A stretch of DNA of 64,000 bases from Acidimicrobiia bacterium (GTDB lineage: Bacteria > Actinomycetota > Acidimicrobiia > Acidimicrobiales > CATQHL01). The notes below the pieces were generated by a model, which searched no databases, was not told where the DNA came from, and worked only from the letters and a program-made list of their open reading frames with translations. The position numbers and the translations under genes were made by a program. The first letter of the stretch is position 1. Each line of letters begins with the position of its first letter. The stretch is from NCBI GenBank assembly GCA_009840735.1, contig VXNF01000058.1, positions 53,774-117,773 on the forward strand, written 5' to 3'. Below, piece after piece: positions 48,563-58,035 of this stretch.

Positions 48563-49911
48563 CCGCCGGCGACCGGCACCGGCGCTCGCCGGCGCCCTCC
48601 GGCGCGCCCGGACGGCCGCGGGGCTGGGTCACCTGGCCAGGCGGCCGCCGCCGAGCGGCGCCGAGGCCGCCATGGCTCGCCGCGGCGTCGAGCTGGCTCA
48701 GGCTGGCGCTGGTCTTGGGGACGCTGGCGGCGCTGGGGGTCTTCGCCGGGGTGCCCGTCCTCATCGTGGTGGGCGCCCTCATCGGCATCGTGATCCTCCA
48801 CGAACTGGGGCACTTCTGGACGGCTCGCTGGGCGGGCATGAAGGTCAGCGAGTTCTACGTGGGCTTCGGGCCGCGGCTGTGGTCGATCCGCCGGGGCGAG
48901 ACCACCTACGGGGTGAAGGCCATCCTGGCGGGGGCCTACGTGCGGATTCTCGGCATGAACAACCTCGAGAAAGTAGACCCGGCCGAGGAGCATCGCACCT
49001 ACCGCTCCAAGCCTTACTGGCGTCGCATGTCGGTCGCCGTGGCGGGTTCGGCCATGCACTTCCTGCTGGCGATCCTGCTGCTGTGGGTTCTCTTCTCGGG
49101 AGTCGGCTACCACGGCTTCGACCGCCCAGACCTCACCGAGACCCCGAACTGGCAGGTCGCCCGGGTTGTGGCGGACAGCCCCGCCGCGGCCATGGGGGTG
49201 CGGCCGGGTGACCGGGTCACCGCCGTGGAGGGCCGGGCGATAGAGGGCTTCGGGGACCTGCGGGGAGCGTTGGCGGACCTGGCGAACCGGCCGGTGGGCG
49301 TGACGGTCGTGCGCCACGGTGAGACGGTCACCCTCAACGGCACGATCGGCACCGCGCCGCGCGACGGCGTGTCGGGATTCTTGGGCGTCGGGCCCGAGTT
49401 GGCGCCCCCGGCGCGGGCGAACCCGCTGGCCGGCCTCGGACGCTCGCTGTCGGACTTCGGGTTCGTGGTGCGCGCCTCGGCGGAGGGCATCGCGGCCCTG
49501 TTCAGCCTGCAGGGGCTCGACGGGCTGCTCGGGCCCCTGGTCGATTTCGAGTCGAACGAGGTGGCGGTCGGCGAGGTAGGCGCCGTCGATCCCAACCGGG
49601 TCGTCTCGGTCGTGGGCGTGGCGCAGATCGGCGGTTCGCTGGCGCAAGAGGACGTGGCCGCTCTGCTGGGATTCCTGGCCTACATCAACGTGTTCTTCGG
49701 GGTTCTGAACATGTTCCCGCTGCTGCCCCTCGACGGCGGGCATGTGGTCATCGCCACCTATGAGCGGCTGCGCTCCTTCGGCGGGCGGACCTACCGGGCG
49801 GATGTGGCCAAGATGTTGCCCGCGGCCTACTTGTTCGTCCTCGTGCTGGTGACCGTCGGTCTCCTGGCCCTGTCGCGCGACATCGTCGATCCCTTGAACC
49901 TGCCCGGATAG
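48559..49911 (+). CDS. M50 site-2 protease (RseP/Rip1-like)
   Basis: Intramembrane zinc protease that cuts anti-sigma factors and other membrane targets; 450 aa. HELGHFWTARW (zinc site) lies in the first membrane helix region near residue 88, one PDZ domain follows (VVADSPAAAMGVRPGDRVTAVEG), and NMFPLLPLDGGHV supplies the third ligand. A Pro/Arg-rich cytoplasmic head of 45 residues precedes the first helix. Location between dxr and ispG is conserved in actinobacteria. Confidence 0.93.
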   Translation: MTAGDRHRRSPAPSGAPGRPRGWVTWPGGRRRAAPRPPWLAAASSWLRLALVLGTLAALGVFAGVPVLIVVGALIGIVILHELGHFWTARWAGMKVSEFYVGFGPRLWSIRRGETTYGVKAILAGAYVRILGMNNLEKVDPAEEHRTYRSKPYWRRMSVAVAGSAMHFLLAILLLWVLFSGVGYHGFDRPDLTETPNWQVARVVADSPAAAMGVRPGDRVTAVEGRAIEGFGDLRGALADLANRPVGVTVVRHGETVTLNGTIGTAPRDGVSGFLGVGPELAPPARANPLAGLGRSLSDFGFVVRASAEGIAALFSLQGLDGLLGPLVDFESNEVAVGEVGAVDPNRVVSVVGVAQIGGSLAQEDVAALLGFLAYINVFFGVLNMFPLLPLDGGHVVIATYERLRSFGGRTYRADVAKMLPAAYLFVLVLVTVGLLALSRDIVDPLNLPG

Positions 49912-49940
49912 CGAGGCGGGGCGCCCAAAAGGATGCGATA

Positions 49941-51170
49941 GTGGAAGTCCAGGCAACGTTCCCGCGACGCCCCACCCGTCAGGTGATGGTCGGCGAGGTG
50001 GCCGTGGGCGGCGGCGCCCCGATCTCGGTGCAGTCGATGACCACCACCAAGACCGCCGACGTCGAAGCCACCCTGGCACAGATCTACGCTCTCGCCGCCG
50101 CCGGGGCGGACATCGTGCGGTGTACCTGCAACGAGCTCGAGGCCGCCGAGGGCCTCGCGGAGATCGTGCCGCGGTCGCCGGTGCCCATCGTGGCCGACAT
50201 CCACCATCAGTACCGCATGGCGCTGGCGGCCCTCGAGGCGAACGTGGCGTGCCTCCGGCTCAACCCGGGCAACATCCGCCGCCCCGAGCACATCAAGACC
50301 GTGGCGGCCGAGTGCCGGGACCGGGGCGTGCCGATCCGCATCGGCGTGAACGGCGGGTCGCTGCACCCGGACCTCTACGCCCGCCACGGGGGCAAGGTGA
50401 CCGCCGAGGCGATGGTGGAGTCAGCGCTGGCGGAACTGGACTACTTCGCCGAGGTGGACTTCGACCTCGTGAAGATCTCCGTCAAGGCCTCCAGCGTGCC
50501 GCTGATGATCGACGCCTATCGGCAACTGGCCGAGGTGACCGACCATCCCCTGCACCTCGGCGTCACCGAGGCCGGCCCGCCCCCGGCCGGTGTGGTGAAG
50601 TCCACCGCCGGGATCGCCACGCTGCTGGCCGAGGGCATCGGCGACACCATTCGCTACTCTCTGACCGCCGACCCCGTCACCGAGGCCCGGGCGGGCCGGA
50701 CGTTGCTGGAGGCGCTCGGGCTGCGGGAGCGCCGCAACGTGGACCTCATCGCCTGCCCGAGCTGCGGGCGGGCCGAGGTAGACGTCTTCAAGATCGCCGC
50801 CGACGCGCTGGAGGCGTTCGGCGAGCGGGAGATCCCGCTGCAGGTTGCCGTCATGGGATGCGTCGTCAACGGCCCCGGCGAGGCGCGTGACGCCGACTTG
50901 GGCATCGCCGCAGGGCGCGGCAGGGGCCACCTCTTCGTCAAAGGCCAGAACGTCGCCGTGGTCCCCGAGGGGGAGATGGTGGAGTCCCTGGTGTCCTGGG
51001 CCGAGCTGATCTGCGCCGAGGGGGTCGAGGCGGCACTCGCCCGCGCCGACGTCGAGCGGGCGGGCCGGGAGGCGGAGCGAGACCGCAAAGCCCTGCTCGA
51101 TGTGCAGGGAACCGACGCCAACGAGGTGACAGCTCGGGTCGACATCGTGCGTCGCGCCGCCTCGGGCTGA
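49941..51170 (+). CDS. ispG: 4-hydroxy-3-methylbut-2-enyl diphosphate synthase
   Basis: Iron-sulfur enzyme of the MEP pathway; 409 aa. VQSMTTTKTADVEATLAQI starts the TIM barrel, and CPSCGR with GCVVNGPGEA supplies the three cluster cysteines. The GTG at 49941 has AAAGGA upstream. With dxr 1.4 kb away it shows that isoprenoids are made by the MEP route. The C-terminal 25 residues form an extra charged helix. Confidence 0.96.
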   Translation: MEVQATFPRRPTRQVMVGEVAVGGGAPISVQSMTTTKTADVEATLAQIYALAAAGADIVRCTCNELEAAEGLAEIVPRSPVPIVADIHHQYRMALAALEANVACLRLNPGNIRRPEHIKTVAAECRDRGVPIRIGVNGGSLHPDLYARHGGKVTAEAMVESALAELDYFAEVDFDLVKISVKASSVPLMIDAYRQLAEVTDHPLHLGVTEAGPPPAGVVKSTAGIATLLAEGIGDTIRYSLTADPVTEARAGRTLLEALGLRERRNVDLIACPSCGRAEVDVFKIAADALEAFGEREIPLQVAVMGCVVNGPGEARDADLGIAAGRGRGHLFVKGQNVAVVPEGEMVESLVSWAELICAEGVEAALARADVERAGREAERDRKALLDVQGTDANEVTARVDIVRRAASG

Positions 51171-51227
51171 GCCCGCGCCGACCGCCTCGGTGGGCTGTGC
51201 CCGCAGTGTTCGGGAACCGCTCAGCGG

Positions 51228-51283
51228 TATACTTGTAGGCGCTTCAGGTCAACTGGCGGACAGGGCGTGGGCGGGTCCCACGC
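51228..51283 (+). promoter_or_regulatory. rimP-nusA operon promoter and leader hairpin
   Basis: TATACT (51228-51233) is the best -10 match in the window. About 30 bases on, GCGTGGG (51265-51271) pairs with CCCACGC (51277-51283) around a 5-base loop and is followed by CTTTGTTG. This looks like a weak terminator or attenuator. Similar GTGGGC...GCCCAC hairpins precede rimP in diverse bacteria, so the element is probably a real leader control for the rimP-nusA-infB operon. Confidence 0.55.
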
Positions 51284-51381
51284 CTTTGTTGTCGATGGGT
51301 GGCCGGTGGCAGCAGGCGAGCGCCGACGCATCCGAGTCGGGGCCCGCACCGCCGAAGGAGACCCCAAAGGGCGGCACAGCA

Positions 51382-51921
51382 ATGGCAGATGGCACCCAAG
51401 ACGCCAGCGGCATCGAGGCGCGCGTCCGCTCCCTCGCCGCGCCGCTGCTGGCGCCCCTCGGGGTGGAGTTGGAGGACGTGCAGTGGGGCGGCGGCCGGCT
51501 GCGCCTCGTCGTGGACACCGCCGACGGCGTCGACAGCGGGACCCTGGTCCTGGTGACCCGCACAATCTCTGCCGAGCTGGACGTGGCCGATCCGATCCCG
51601 AGGCGTTACACCCTCGAGGTGACCAGCCCGGGCGTCGAGCGGCCGCTGCGGCGACCCGAGCAGTACCGCAAGGCCGTCGGTTGTGAGGTGTCGGTCAAGC
51701 TCCGGGCCGGCGACGACGGCGAACGCCGGACCGCAGGCCGGCTCGTCGCAGCCGACGACGAGCGGATCACCCTGGAGACCGCCGCCGGCGAGCGTCGGGA
51801 GATCCGCCTCGAGGCCGTCGAAAGGGCTCGGACGGTCTTCGACTGGGGCCAGGGCGATGGGCGGGGCAACGGCGCCGGGGCCGCCGCGACGGCTACCCGC
51901 AAGGGAGTTCCGGTCTCGTGA
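51382..51921 (+). CDS. rimP: ribosome maturation factor RimP
   Basis: Needed for 30S assembly; 179 aa. The N-terminal domain (LAAPLLAPLGVELEDVQW, then LTV-type RLVVDTADGVDSG) and YTLEVTSPGVERPLRRPEQY are characteristic. The ATG at 51382 is used; an upstream frame from 51190 would include the leader hairpin. A 25-residue Gly/Ala tail ends the protein. The stop overlaps nusA (GTGA). Confidence 0.93.
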   Translation: MADGTQDASGIEARVRSLAAPLLAPLGVELEDVQWGGGRLRLVVDTADGVDSGTLVLVTRTISAELDVADPIPRRYTLEVTSPGVERPLRRPEQYRKAVGCEVSVKLRAGDDGERRTAGRLVAADDERITLETAAGERREIRLEAVERARTVFDWGQGDGRGNGAGAAATATRKGVPVS

Positions 51922-53060
51922 ACCTGGACATGCTGGAGGCCATGCAGGCGCTCGCCGCCGACAAGGGCATCTCGGTTGACACCCTCTACGGCGCTCTGGC
52001 CGACGCGCTCGAGTCGGCCTACAAGCGCATGCCGGGCGCTTACGAGTACTCGTGGGTCACCATCGACCCCGAGACCATGGACATCCGCGTGCTCGCCCAA
52101 GAGATCGACAGCGACGGTGAGCCCACCGGCCCCGAACTCGACGTGACGCCGGCGAATTTCGGGCGCATCGCCGCCCAGACCGCTCGGCAGGTCATGACCC
52201 AGCGCATCCGCGAGGCCGAACGCGACTTGAAGTACGAGGAGTACGCCGGGCGCGAGGGCGACATCGTGACCGGCATCATCCAGCAGAGCGACTCGCGCTA
52301 CACCCTGTTGGACCTCGGCCGGGTGGAGGCCCTGCTGCCGCAGTCCGAACAGGTCCCCTACGAGCGGCCCGACCCGTCGAGTCGCCTGAAGGCCTACATC
52401 GTCGAGGTTCGCCGGACCGCCAAGGGTCCCCAGATCGTCGTCAGCCGAACCCACCCAGGCCTGATCAAGCGGCTGTTCGAGTTCGAGGTTCCCGAGATCG
52501 CCGACGGCACCGTCGAGATCAAGGCGTGCGCCCGCGAGCCGGGGCACCGCACCAAGATCGCTGTCTGGTCCAACGTCGAGAACGTGGACCCGGTCGGGGC
52601 CTGCGTCGGCGCGCGGGGCGCCCGGGTCCGCAACGTGGTCAACGAACTGCGCGGCGAGAAGATCGACATCGTCTCCTTCGCCGACAACGCCACCGACTTC
52701 GTCATGAAGGCCCTGTCGCCGGCGCGGGTCAAGGAGGTCCGCATCGACGAGGAGCTCGGGACCGCCGAGGTCATCGTGCCCGACTACCAGCTCTCCCTGG
52801 CGATCGGCAAGGAAGGCCAGAACGCCCGGCTGGCCGCCCGGCTCACCGGCTGGCGGATCGAGATCAAGAGCGAGACCCAGGTCGCCGCGGAGGCGGCCTA
52901 CGGCAAAGTCGACTGGGCCGAGGGCGAGTGGGTGATCGATCCGGACACGGGCCAGCAGGTCTGGCGACCCGCCGAGGGCGGCCCCACGATCTCCGTGGAC
53001 GAATGGACCGGTGGCGCCGGCGCAGTGCCCGCACCCGAGACCCCAGCCGACACCCGCTGA
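51918..53060 (+). CDS. nusA: transcription termination/antitermination factor NusA
   Basis: RNA polymerase-associated factor; 380 aa. An N-terminal polymerase-binding domain is followed by S1 ([21 protein letters not shown]), KH1 ([21 protein letters not shown]) and KH2 ([19 protein letters not shown]). It lacks the C-terminal acidic repeats of E. coli NusA, as in other actinobacteria. The usual downstream ylxR is missing: infB starts 24 bases after the stop. Confidence 0.95.
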   Translation: MNLDMLEAMQALAADKGISVDTLYGALADALESAYKRMPGAYEYSWVTIDPETMDIRVLAQEIDSDGEPTGPELDVTPANFGRIAAQTARQVMTQRIREAERDLKYEEYAGREGDIVTGIIQQSDSRYTLLDLGRVEALLPQSEQVPYERPDPSSRLKAYIVEVRRTAKGPQIVVSRTHPGLIKRLFEFEVPEIADGTVEIKACAREPGHRTKIAVWSNVENVDPVGACVGARGARVRNVVNELRGEKIDIVSFADNATDFVMKALSPARVKEVRIDEELGTAEVIVPDYQLSLAIGKEGQNARLAARLTGWRIEIKSETQVAAEAAYGKVDWAEGEWVIDPDTGQQVWRPAEGGPTISVDEWTGGAGAVPAPETPADTR

Positions 53061-53084
53061 GCGCAGCGACCGCAGGGGAACGCC

Positions 53085-55907
53085 GTGGCGAAGAAGATCA
53101 GGGTCTACGACCTAGCGAGGGAGTTGGGAATCTCCAACAACCAGTGCCTGGATCTCTGCAAGAGCCTGGGCATCGGTGTGCGAGCCACCTCGTCGAGCAT
53201 GGACGAGCCGCACGCCTACCGGGTCCGCAAGCTGGCCGAGCGTGAGAACCTGATCGGCAGCGAAGCCCCGTCCGAGGAACCTGCCGCCTCCCCGCCGCCC
53301 GCCACGACGACCTCCGACGGGCCACCGCCGATCCGGCGCGCCGAGCCGAAGCCGCTGCGCCCGCCGCCGCCGGCAAGGCCCGCCGCGGTGCCTGCGGCGG
53401 AGGCGCCGGTTCGTGCCGCGCCACCGCCGCCGCGACCGGCGGCGCCTCCCCAACAGGCGCGCCCGGCAGCGGCGCAGGCGCCCGAGGCGCCGCCGACCGC
53501 CGATCGCCGGGTCGTCACCTCCAGCGGCAACGCCCCGCCCCGTCCGCTGCGCCCGCCGGTGGAGCCGTCGCCGCCCGCGGCGCCGACCATGGCACCGCGC
53601 GCCCCCGCGCCCCCGCCTGTCGCTGCACCGCCTGTCGCTGCACCGCCGCCGGCAGCCCCGCCTGTCGCTGCGCCGCCAGTGCCACCGACACCCCGTGCGC
53701 AGCCGCGTGCCGACGCCGCCGCGGCGCCACCCCTGAGCCCCGCGGGCAAGCCGATCCCGCCTCCGCCGCGCTCACTGAGCGGCAAGCCGATCCCGCCCCC
53801 TCCGGTGTCGCGCACCCGGGGCCCCGAGGCTCCTGGCGCCCGACGTGGCGGCGCGCCGTCACGGCGCAGCGGCCCGCCCGGCGAGAGGCGCTCGGCGCCG
53901 AGCGGTCCGCGCCCCTCGGGCCCCCCGGGCGGGCGACCCCCTGGAGCGGGAGCGCCGCGCCCGCCGGGCACCGGCCCCGGCGGCCCTCCCGGAGGGCGAG
54001 GCCCGGGCCGGGGTGGGCTGGGACGCCAGCCGCAGAGACGCCGCAAGACCCGTCGCCGTCGCCGCCTCGTCGAAGAGCTGCGGCCCGTGGACGCCCCGGA
54101 CTACACCCCCGAGAATGTGCCGGTACCCACCGGCGAGGTGGTGGTGGAGCGGCTCTGCACCCCCCAAGACCTCGGACCGAAACTCAACCGGACAGCCGCG
54201 GACGTGGTGCGGTTCCTCTTGCAGAACGGCGAGATGGTTACGGCCACGCAGTCGCTGCCCGACGAGATGATCGAGCTCTTCGCGGCCGATCTGGGCGTGG
54301 ATGTCCGCCTGGTGGATCCGGGCGAGGAGAAGGAGACCGAACTGCAGGCTCTCCTCGCCATTGAGCGCGACGACGGCACCGAGTTGGCCGAGCGCCCTCC
54401 GGTCGTGACGGTCATGGGCCACGTCGACCACGGCAAGACGAAGCTGCTGGATCAGATCCGCAACGCCGACGTCGTCGCCGGCGAAGCGGGCGGCATCACC
54501 CAGCACATCGGCGCCTATCAGGTGCGCAAGAACGGTCACCGGATCACGTTCATCGACACGCCTGGCCACGAGGCCTTCACGGCGATGCGGGCGCGCGGCG
54601 CCGAGGCGACCGACATTGTGGTTCTGGTGGTGGCAGCCGACGACGGCGTCATGCCTCAGACCGTCGAGGCCATCAGCCACGCCCATGAGGCCGAAGTGCC
54701 GATCGTGGTGGCGCTGAACAAGATCGACAGGCCCAACGCCAATCCCGACCGGGTCATGCAGCAGCTTGCCGAGCACGATCTCGTGCCCGAGCAGTGGGGC
54801 GGCAGCACCGTGACCGTGGAGGTCTCCGCCCTCGAGAACCTCGGCATCGACGAGCTCCTCGAGCACATCCTGGTGGTGGCCGAGCTGGAGGAGCTGCAAG
54901 CCCACGCCAGCGGTCGGGCAGAGGGCGTGGTGCTGGAGTCCCACCTCGACGTGGGGCGAGGTCCGGTGGCCACCCTGTTAGTCCAGGACGGCTGCCTGCG
55001 CGTCGGGGAGCCGGTCGTGGCGGGCGCCGCCTGGGGCCGGGTGCGGGCGCTCATGAACGACCGGGGCGATCAGGTGGCGGAAGCCTCGCCGGGCACCCCG
55101 ATTCGTGTGCTCGGTCTGTCGGCGGTCGCAGCGGCCGGCGCACCGTTCGTGGTGGCGCCGAACGAGAAGACAGCGGCCCGGGTGGCGAGCACGCGTGAGC
55201 ACTGGCAGCGGGTCGCCGGGTTGGGGCGCGACCTTGCCACCGTGGCGAGCGGTGGTCGCCTCGAGGACATCTTCCAGGAGATCCAGGCAGGCGAGACGGC
55301 CGCGCTGAAGCTCATCGTGAAGGCCGACATGAACGGCTCCCTCGAGGCGGTGATCGACGCCCTCCGCAAGATCGAGCGCGACGACGTCAAGATGGTCTTC
55401 GTGCATCGGGCCGTCGGTGCCATCACCGAGAACGACATTCAGCTGGCGGCCACAGCCAGCGCCACGATCATCGGCTTCAACGTCCGGCCCGATCGCAAAG
55501 CGCGCGGCCTCGCTGATGAGGAGCGGGTCGAGATCCGCACCTACGAGGTGATCTACCAGATCATCGACGACGTCCAGGCCGCGCTGGTGGGAATGCTGGC
55601 ACCCAGCTACGAGGAGCACGTCACCGGCGAGGCCGAGGTGCGCGAGGTGTTCCGGATCCGGGGCGTGGGCGCCGTGGCGGGCTGCTATGTACAGCACGGC
55701 GCCATCAGCCGCGGTTCCAAGGTGCGGTTCCTACGCGACGGCACCGTCATCTGGAAGGGCGAGATCCGCTCGCTGCGCCGCTTCAAGGACGATGTCCCCG
55801 AGGTGCGGTCCGGCTTCGAATGCGGCATCGGCCTGTCCAACTTCCAGGATCTCAAGTCGGGCGACGTCATCGAGACCTATGAGGAGCGCGAGGTCCTCCC
55901 CACCTGA
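53085..55907 (+). CDS. infB: translation initiation factor IF-2
   Basis: GTPase that brings initiator tRNA to the ribosome; 940 aa. It starts [20 protein letters not shown] (IF2-N domain), followed by about 250 residues of Pro/Ala/Arg-rich disorder, then a second IF2-N motif and the G domain: [12 protein letters not shown] (near residue 447), DTPGHEAF and NKID. Domains II-IV are complete ([26 protein letters not shown]). The GTG start follows AGGGGA. The linker explains the low-complexity shadow frames here. Confidence 0.96.
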   Translation: MAKKIRVYDLARELGISNNQCLDLCKSLGIGVRATSSSMDEPHAYRVRKLAERENLIGSEAPSEEPAASPPPATTTSDGPPPIRRAEPKPLRPPPPARPAAVPAAEAPVRAAPPPPRPAAPPQQARPAAAQAPEAPPTADRRVVTSSGNAPPRPLRPPVEPSPPAAPTMAPRAPAPPPVAAPPVAAPPPAAPPVAAPPVPPTPRAQPRADAAAAPPLSPAGKPIPPPPRSLSGKPIPPPPVSRTRGPEAPGARRGGAPSRRSGPPGERRSAPSGPRPSGPPGGRPPGAGAPRPPGTGPGGPPGGRGPGRGGLGRQPQRRRKTRRRRRLVEELRPVDAPDYTPENVPVPTGEVVVERLCTPQDLGPKLNRTAADVVRFLLQNGEMVTATQSLPDEMIELFAADLGVDVRLVDPGEEKETELQALLAIERDDGTELAERPPVVTVMGHVDHGKTKLLDQIRNADVVAGEAGGITQHIGAYQVRKNGHRITFIDTPGHEAFTAMRARGAEATDIVVLVVAADDGVMPQTVEAISHAHEAEVPIVVALNKIDRPNANPDRVMQQLAEHDLVPEQWGGSTVTVEVSALENLGIDELLEHILVVAELEELQAHASGRAEGVVLESHLDVGRGPVATLLVQDGCLRVGEPVVAGAAWGRVRALMNDRGDQVAEASPGTPIRVLGLSAVAAAGAPFVVAPNEKTAARVASTREHWQRVAGLGRDLATVASGGRLEDIFQEIQAGETAALKLIVKADMNGSLEAVIDALRKIERDDVKMVFVHRAVGAITENDIQLAATASATIIGFNVRPDRKARGLADEERVEIRTYEVIYQIIDDVQAALVGMLAPSYEEHVTGEAEVREVFRIRGVGAVAGCYVQHGAISRGSKVRFLRDGTVIWKGEIRSLRRFKDDVPEVRSGFECGIGLSNFQDLKSGDVIETYEEREVLPT

Positions 55908-55925
55908 CTCGGCGGGTAGGCCCGG

Positions 55926-56225
55926 GTGACCGAAGCGACCGTGGCGGCGCTGATCCTCGACGTTCGCCTGCCGGGCTGCCGGTCGCTGAAGGATAAGCGG
56001 TCGGTGCTGCGCCCGATCTTGGAGCGGCTGCAGCACCGGTTCGAGGTGTCGGTCGCTGAGGTGGACCACCAGGACCTCTGGCAGCGGGCCGGCTTGGGCG
56101 TGGCTGCGGTCAGCAGCTCGACTGCGGTCCTCGAGCGCCTGTTGGACGACGTGGAGCGCTACGTCTGGGCGCAGGCCGACATCGAGGTCATCGAGGCTCG
56201 CCGCCGCTGGCTGGAGGCCGACTGA
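55926..56225 (+). CDS. DUF503 (YlxP-like) protein
   Basis: A 99-aa protein typical of the family found between infB and rbfA in Gram-positive bacteria. LILDVRLPGCRSLKDKRSVLRPILERLQHRF and the VAEVDHQDLWQRA stretch are diagnostic. It is thought to act with ribosome biogenesis factors, but the function is unproven. rbfA begins two bases after its stop. Confidence 0.9.
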   Translation: MTEATVAALILDVRLPGCRSLKDKRSVLRPILERLQHRFEVSVAEVDHQDLWQRAGLGVAAVSSSTAVLERLLDDVERYVWAQADIEVIEARRRWLEAD

Positions 56226-56226
56226 C

Positions 56227-56631
56227 GTGGCCGAGCGGCGACGCGGCTACGAGCGCGGAGATCGGCTCGGTGAGCTGCTCCGGGAGATCCTGGCCGAAGA
56301 GCTCGGTCGCATCGACGATGACCGTCTGGCGCTGGTAGCCGTCACCGGCGTGGAGGTGGACCGCGACTTGGCGTTCGCCGACGTGTACTTCTCCACGGTG
56401 GACCTCGACGCTGCGGCCGAGGCGGCCGCAGCGGAGACACTGCGTCGCCACCGGCGCCGGCTGCAGTCGGCGGTGGGCCGTCAAGCGCGCCTGCGGCGGG
56501 TTCCGAACCTGCGGTTCCACGCCGACGAAGGTATGCACGCCGGCGCCAGAGTGGAAGAGATTTTGCGCAGCCTGCGCCGGGAGTCTGGCGGGGAGTCTGG
56601 CCCTCCGCAGCGCCCCGAGGCGGCGCCGTGA
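56227..56631 (+). CDS. rbfA: ribosome-binding factor A
   Basis: Binds the 30S subunit during 16S rRNA maturation; 134 aa. The KH-like core shows GDRLGELLREILAEEL, VTGVEVDRDLAFADVYFS and LRFHADEGMHAGARVEEIL. The GTG start lies two bases after the DUF503 stop, and the stop overlaps truB (GTGA). A short Pro/Glu-rich tail is present. Confidence 0.93.
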   Translation: MAERRRGYERGDRLGELLREILAEELGRIDDDRLALVAVTGVEVDRDLAFADVYFSTVDLDAAAEAAAAETLRRHRRRLQSAVGRQARLRRVPNLRFHADEGMHAGARVEEILRSLRRESGGESGPPQRPEAAP

Positions 56632-57551
56632 GCGGCCCGGCCGGTCGACGCGACGGGATCGCGGTGATCGACAAGCCGCCGGGATGCACCTCCCACGACG
56701 TGGTAGCGCAGGCGCGGCGGCTGCTCGGCACTCGCAAGGTGGGCCATTCCGGCACGCTGGACCCCGACGCCACCGGGGTGCTGATCCTCGGCGTGGGGCG
56801 GGCCACCCGCCTGCTCCGCTACCTGACCGCCCTCGGGAAGACCTACGAGGCCACCGTGACCTTCGGTGTGGCCACCGACACTTGCGATGCCGCCGGTGAC
56901 GCCGTCGGCGCCTGGGACATGTCGGACCTGACCGAGGATCGCGCCCGGGCCGCGGCGACCGCCTTCGTGGGCGATATCCAGCAGATCCCTCCGATGGTCT
57001 CGGCGGTCAAGGTGGGCGGGCGGCGCTTGCACGAGCTGGCGCGGGAAGGCCGGACGGTGCCCCGTGAGCCCCGCACGGTCAGCGTCGGGCGCTTCGAAAT
57101 GACCGGCTTCGGCGCCGGTGACCGGCCTTGGGCGACGGTGACGGTCGCCTGCTCCGCGGGGACCTACGTGCGGACCCTGGCCGCCGACTGGGGCGCCGCC
57201 CTGGGCGGGGGGGCGCATCTGGCGGCGCTGCGCCGAACCGCCGTCGGGTCGTTCACTGTCGCTGAGGCGCGCCCGCTGGAGCGCCTGGAGTTGCTGGCGC
57301 CGTCGGTCGGTGTCCGGGACTACGCCTCCTTGACGGTGCCTGAGTCGGGGGCGCGGGCCGTCGCCTGTGGCCAGCGGCTGCCCGCGACGGGGCTGGCTGG
57401 GCCGGGCCCGTGGGCGGTGCTCGACGAGTCCGGGTCGCTCCTGGCGATGTGCGAGCGCCGTGGCGACTGTCTGCAGCCGACTGTCGTCCTGGCGACGACG
57501 TCGGGGGCGTCCGGGGCGCCCGGTGGTGGAGAGGGGCCAGCGGACCGCTAG
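56628..57551 (+). CDS. truB: tRNA pseudouridine-55 synthase
   Basis: Converts U55 of tRNA to pseudouridine; 307 aa. IDKPPGCTSHDVV, KVGHSGTLDPDATGVL with the catalytic Asp (near residue 45), and YEATVTFGVATDTCDAAGD are typical. SAGTYVRTLA in the second half is also conserved. The expected next gene, ribF, is absent; rpsO follows after 86 bases. Confidence 0.94.
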   Translation: MSGPAGRRDGIAVIDKPPGCTSHDVVAQARRLLGTRKVGHSGTLDPDATGVLILGVGRATRLLRYLTALGKTYEATVTFGVATDTCDAAGDAVGAWDMSDLTEDRARAAATAFVGDIQQIPPMVSAVKVGGRRLHELAREGRTVPREPRTVSVGRFEMTGFGAGDRPWATVTVACSAGTYVRTLAADWGAALGGGAHLAALRRTAVGSFTVAEARPLERLELLAPSVGVRDYASLTVPESGARAVACGQRLPATGLAGPGPWAVLDESGSLLAMCERRGDCLQPTVVLATTSGASGAPGGGEGPADR

Positions 57552-57637
57552 CCTGAGAGCCGCAACGCAGAGACGATGACGCGGAATCAAACGCACGAGC
57601 TGGAATCGGCCCGCGAAGCTGCGGGCCGCCGGGGACA

Positions 57638-57907
57638 ATGGCCGAACATCTGCCTCCCAAGGCCGACACGATCGCGAAACACCGTCGGCACGAGACCGAC
57701 GTGGGCTCCACCGAAGTACAGGTGGCGCTCCTCACAGATCGCATCAGTCACCTCACCGAGCACCTCAAGGTGCACAAGAAGGACCACCACAGCCGTCGTG
57801 GACTTCTGATGCTGGTGGGTCGCCGCCGTCGATTGCTCGACTACCTCCGCAATCAAGACATCGAGCGCTACCGCGCGCTGATCACCGACCTCGGCCTGCG
57901 TCGCTGA
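57638..57907 (+). CDS. rpsO: 30S ribosomal protein S15
   Basis: An 89-aa primary 16S rRNA-binding protein. [24 protein letters not shown], the [25 protein letters not shown] motif and the C-terminal helix are complete. It precedes pnp, as in most bacteria. The ATG at 57638 is preceded by GGGGAC at a workable spacing; a GTG or ATG nearer 57576 belongs to another frame. Confidence 0.95.
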   Translation: MAEHLPPKADTIAKHRRHETDVGSTEVQVALLTDRISHLTEHLKVHKKDHHSRRGLLMLVGRRRRLLDYLRNQDIERYRALITDLGLRR

Positions 57908-57935
57908 CAATCACAGACACCTGGCGCAACCCGAG

Positions 57936-57966
57936 AGCACCCCGGCTGAGGCCGTGTCCCGGTGCT
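57936..57966 (+). terminator. two-part hairpin between rpsO and pnp
   Basis: AGCACC (57936-57941) pairs with GGTGCT (57961-57966), enclosing a second stem CGGC/GCCG (57943-57946 with 57951-57954). There is no T-run, so it is not a classic terminator. In other bacteria the rpsO-pnp gap holds an RNase III processing and autoregulation hairpin; this stem could play that part. Confidence 0.4.
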
Positions 57967-58035
57967 TCGACAACCGTCTCCCACGCAAGGCGCGGCGGGG
58001 GGCTGCTGCGCTGACTTATCCGAAAGGAATCAACC

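Noticed and set aside
53100..54100. Long frames on both strands over the IF-2 linker
   Set aside because: They arise from the Pro/Ala/Arg-rich low-complexity linker of infB and have no start signals of their own.
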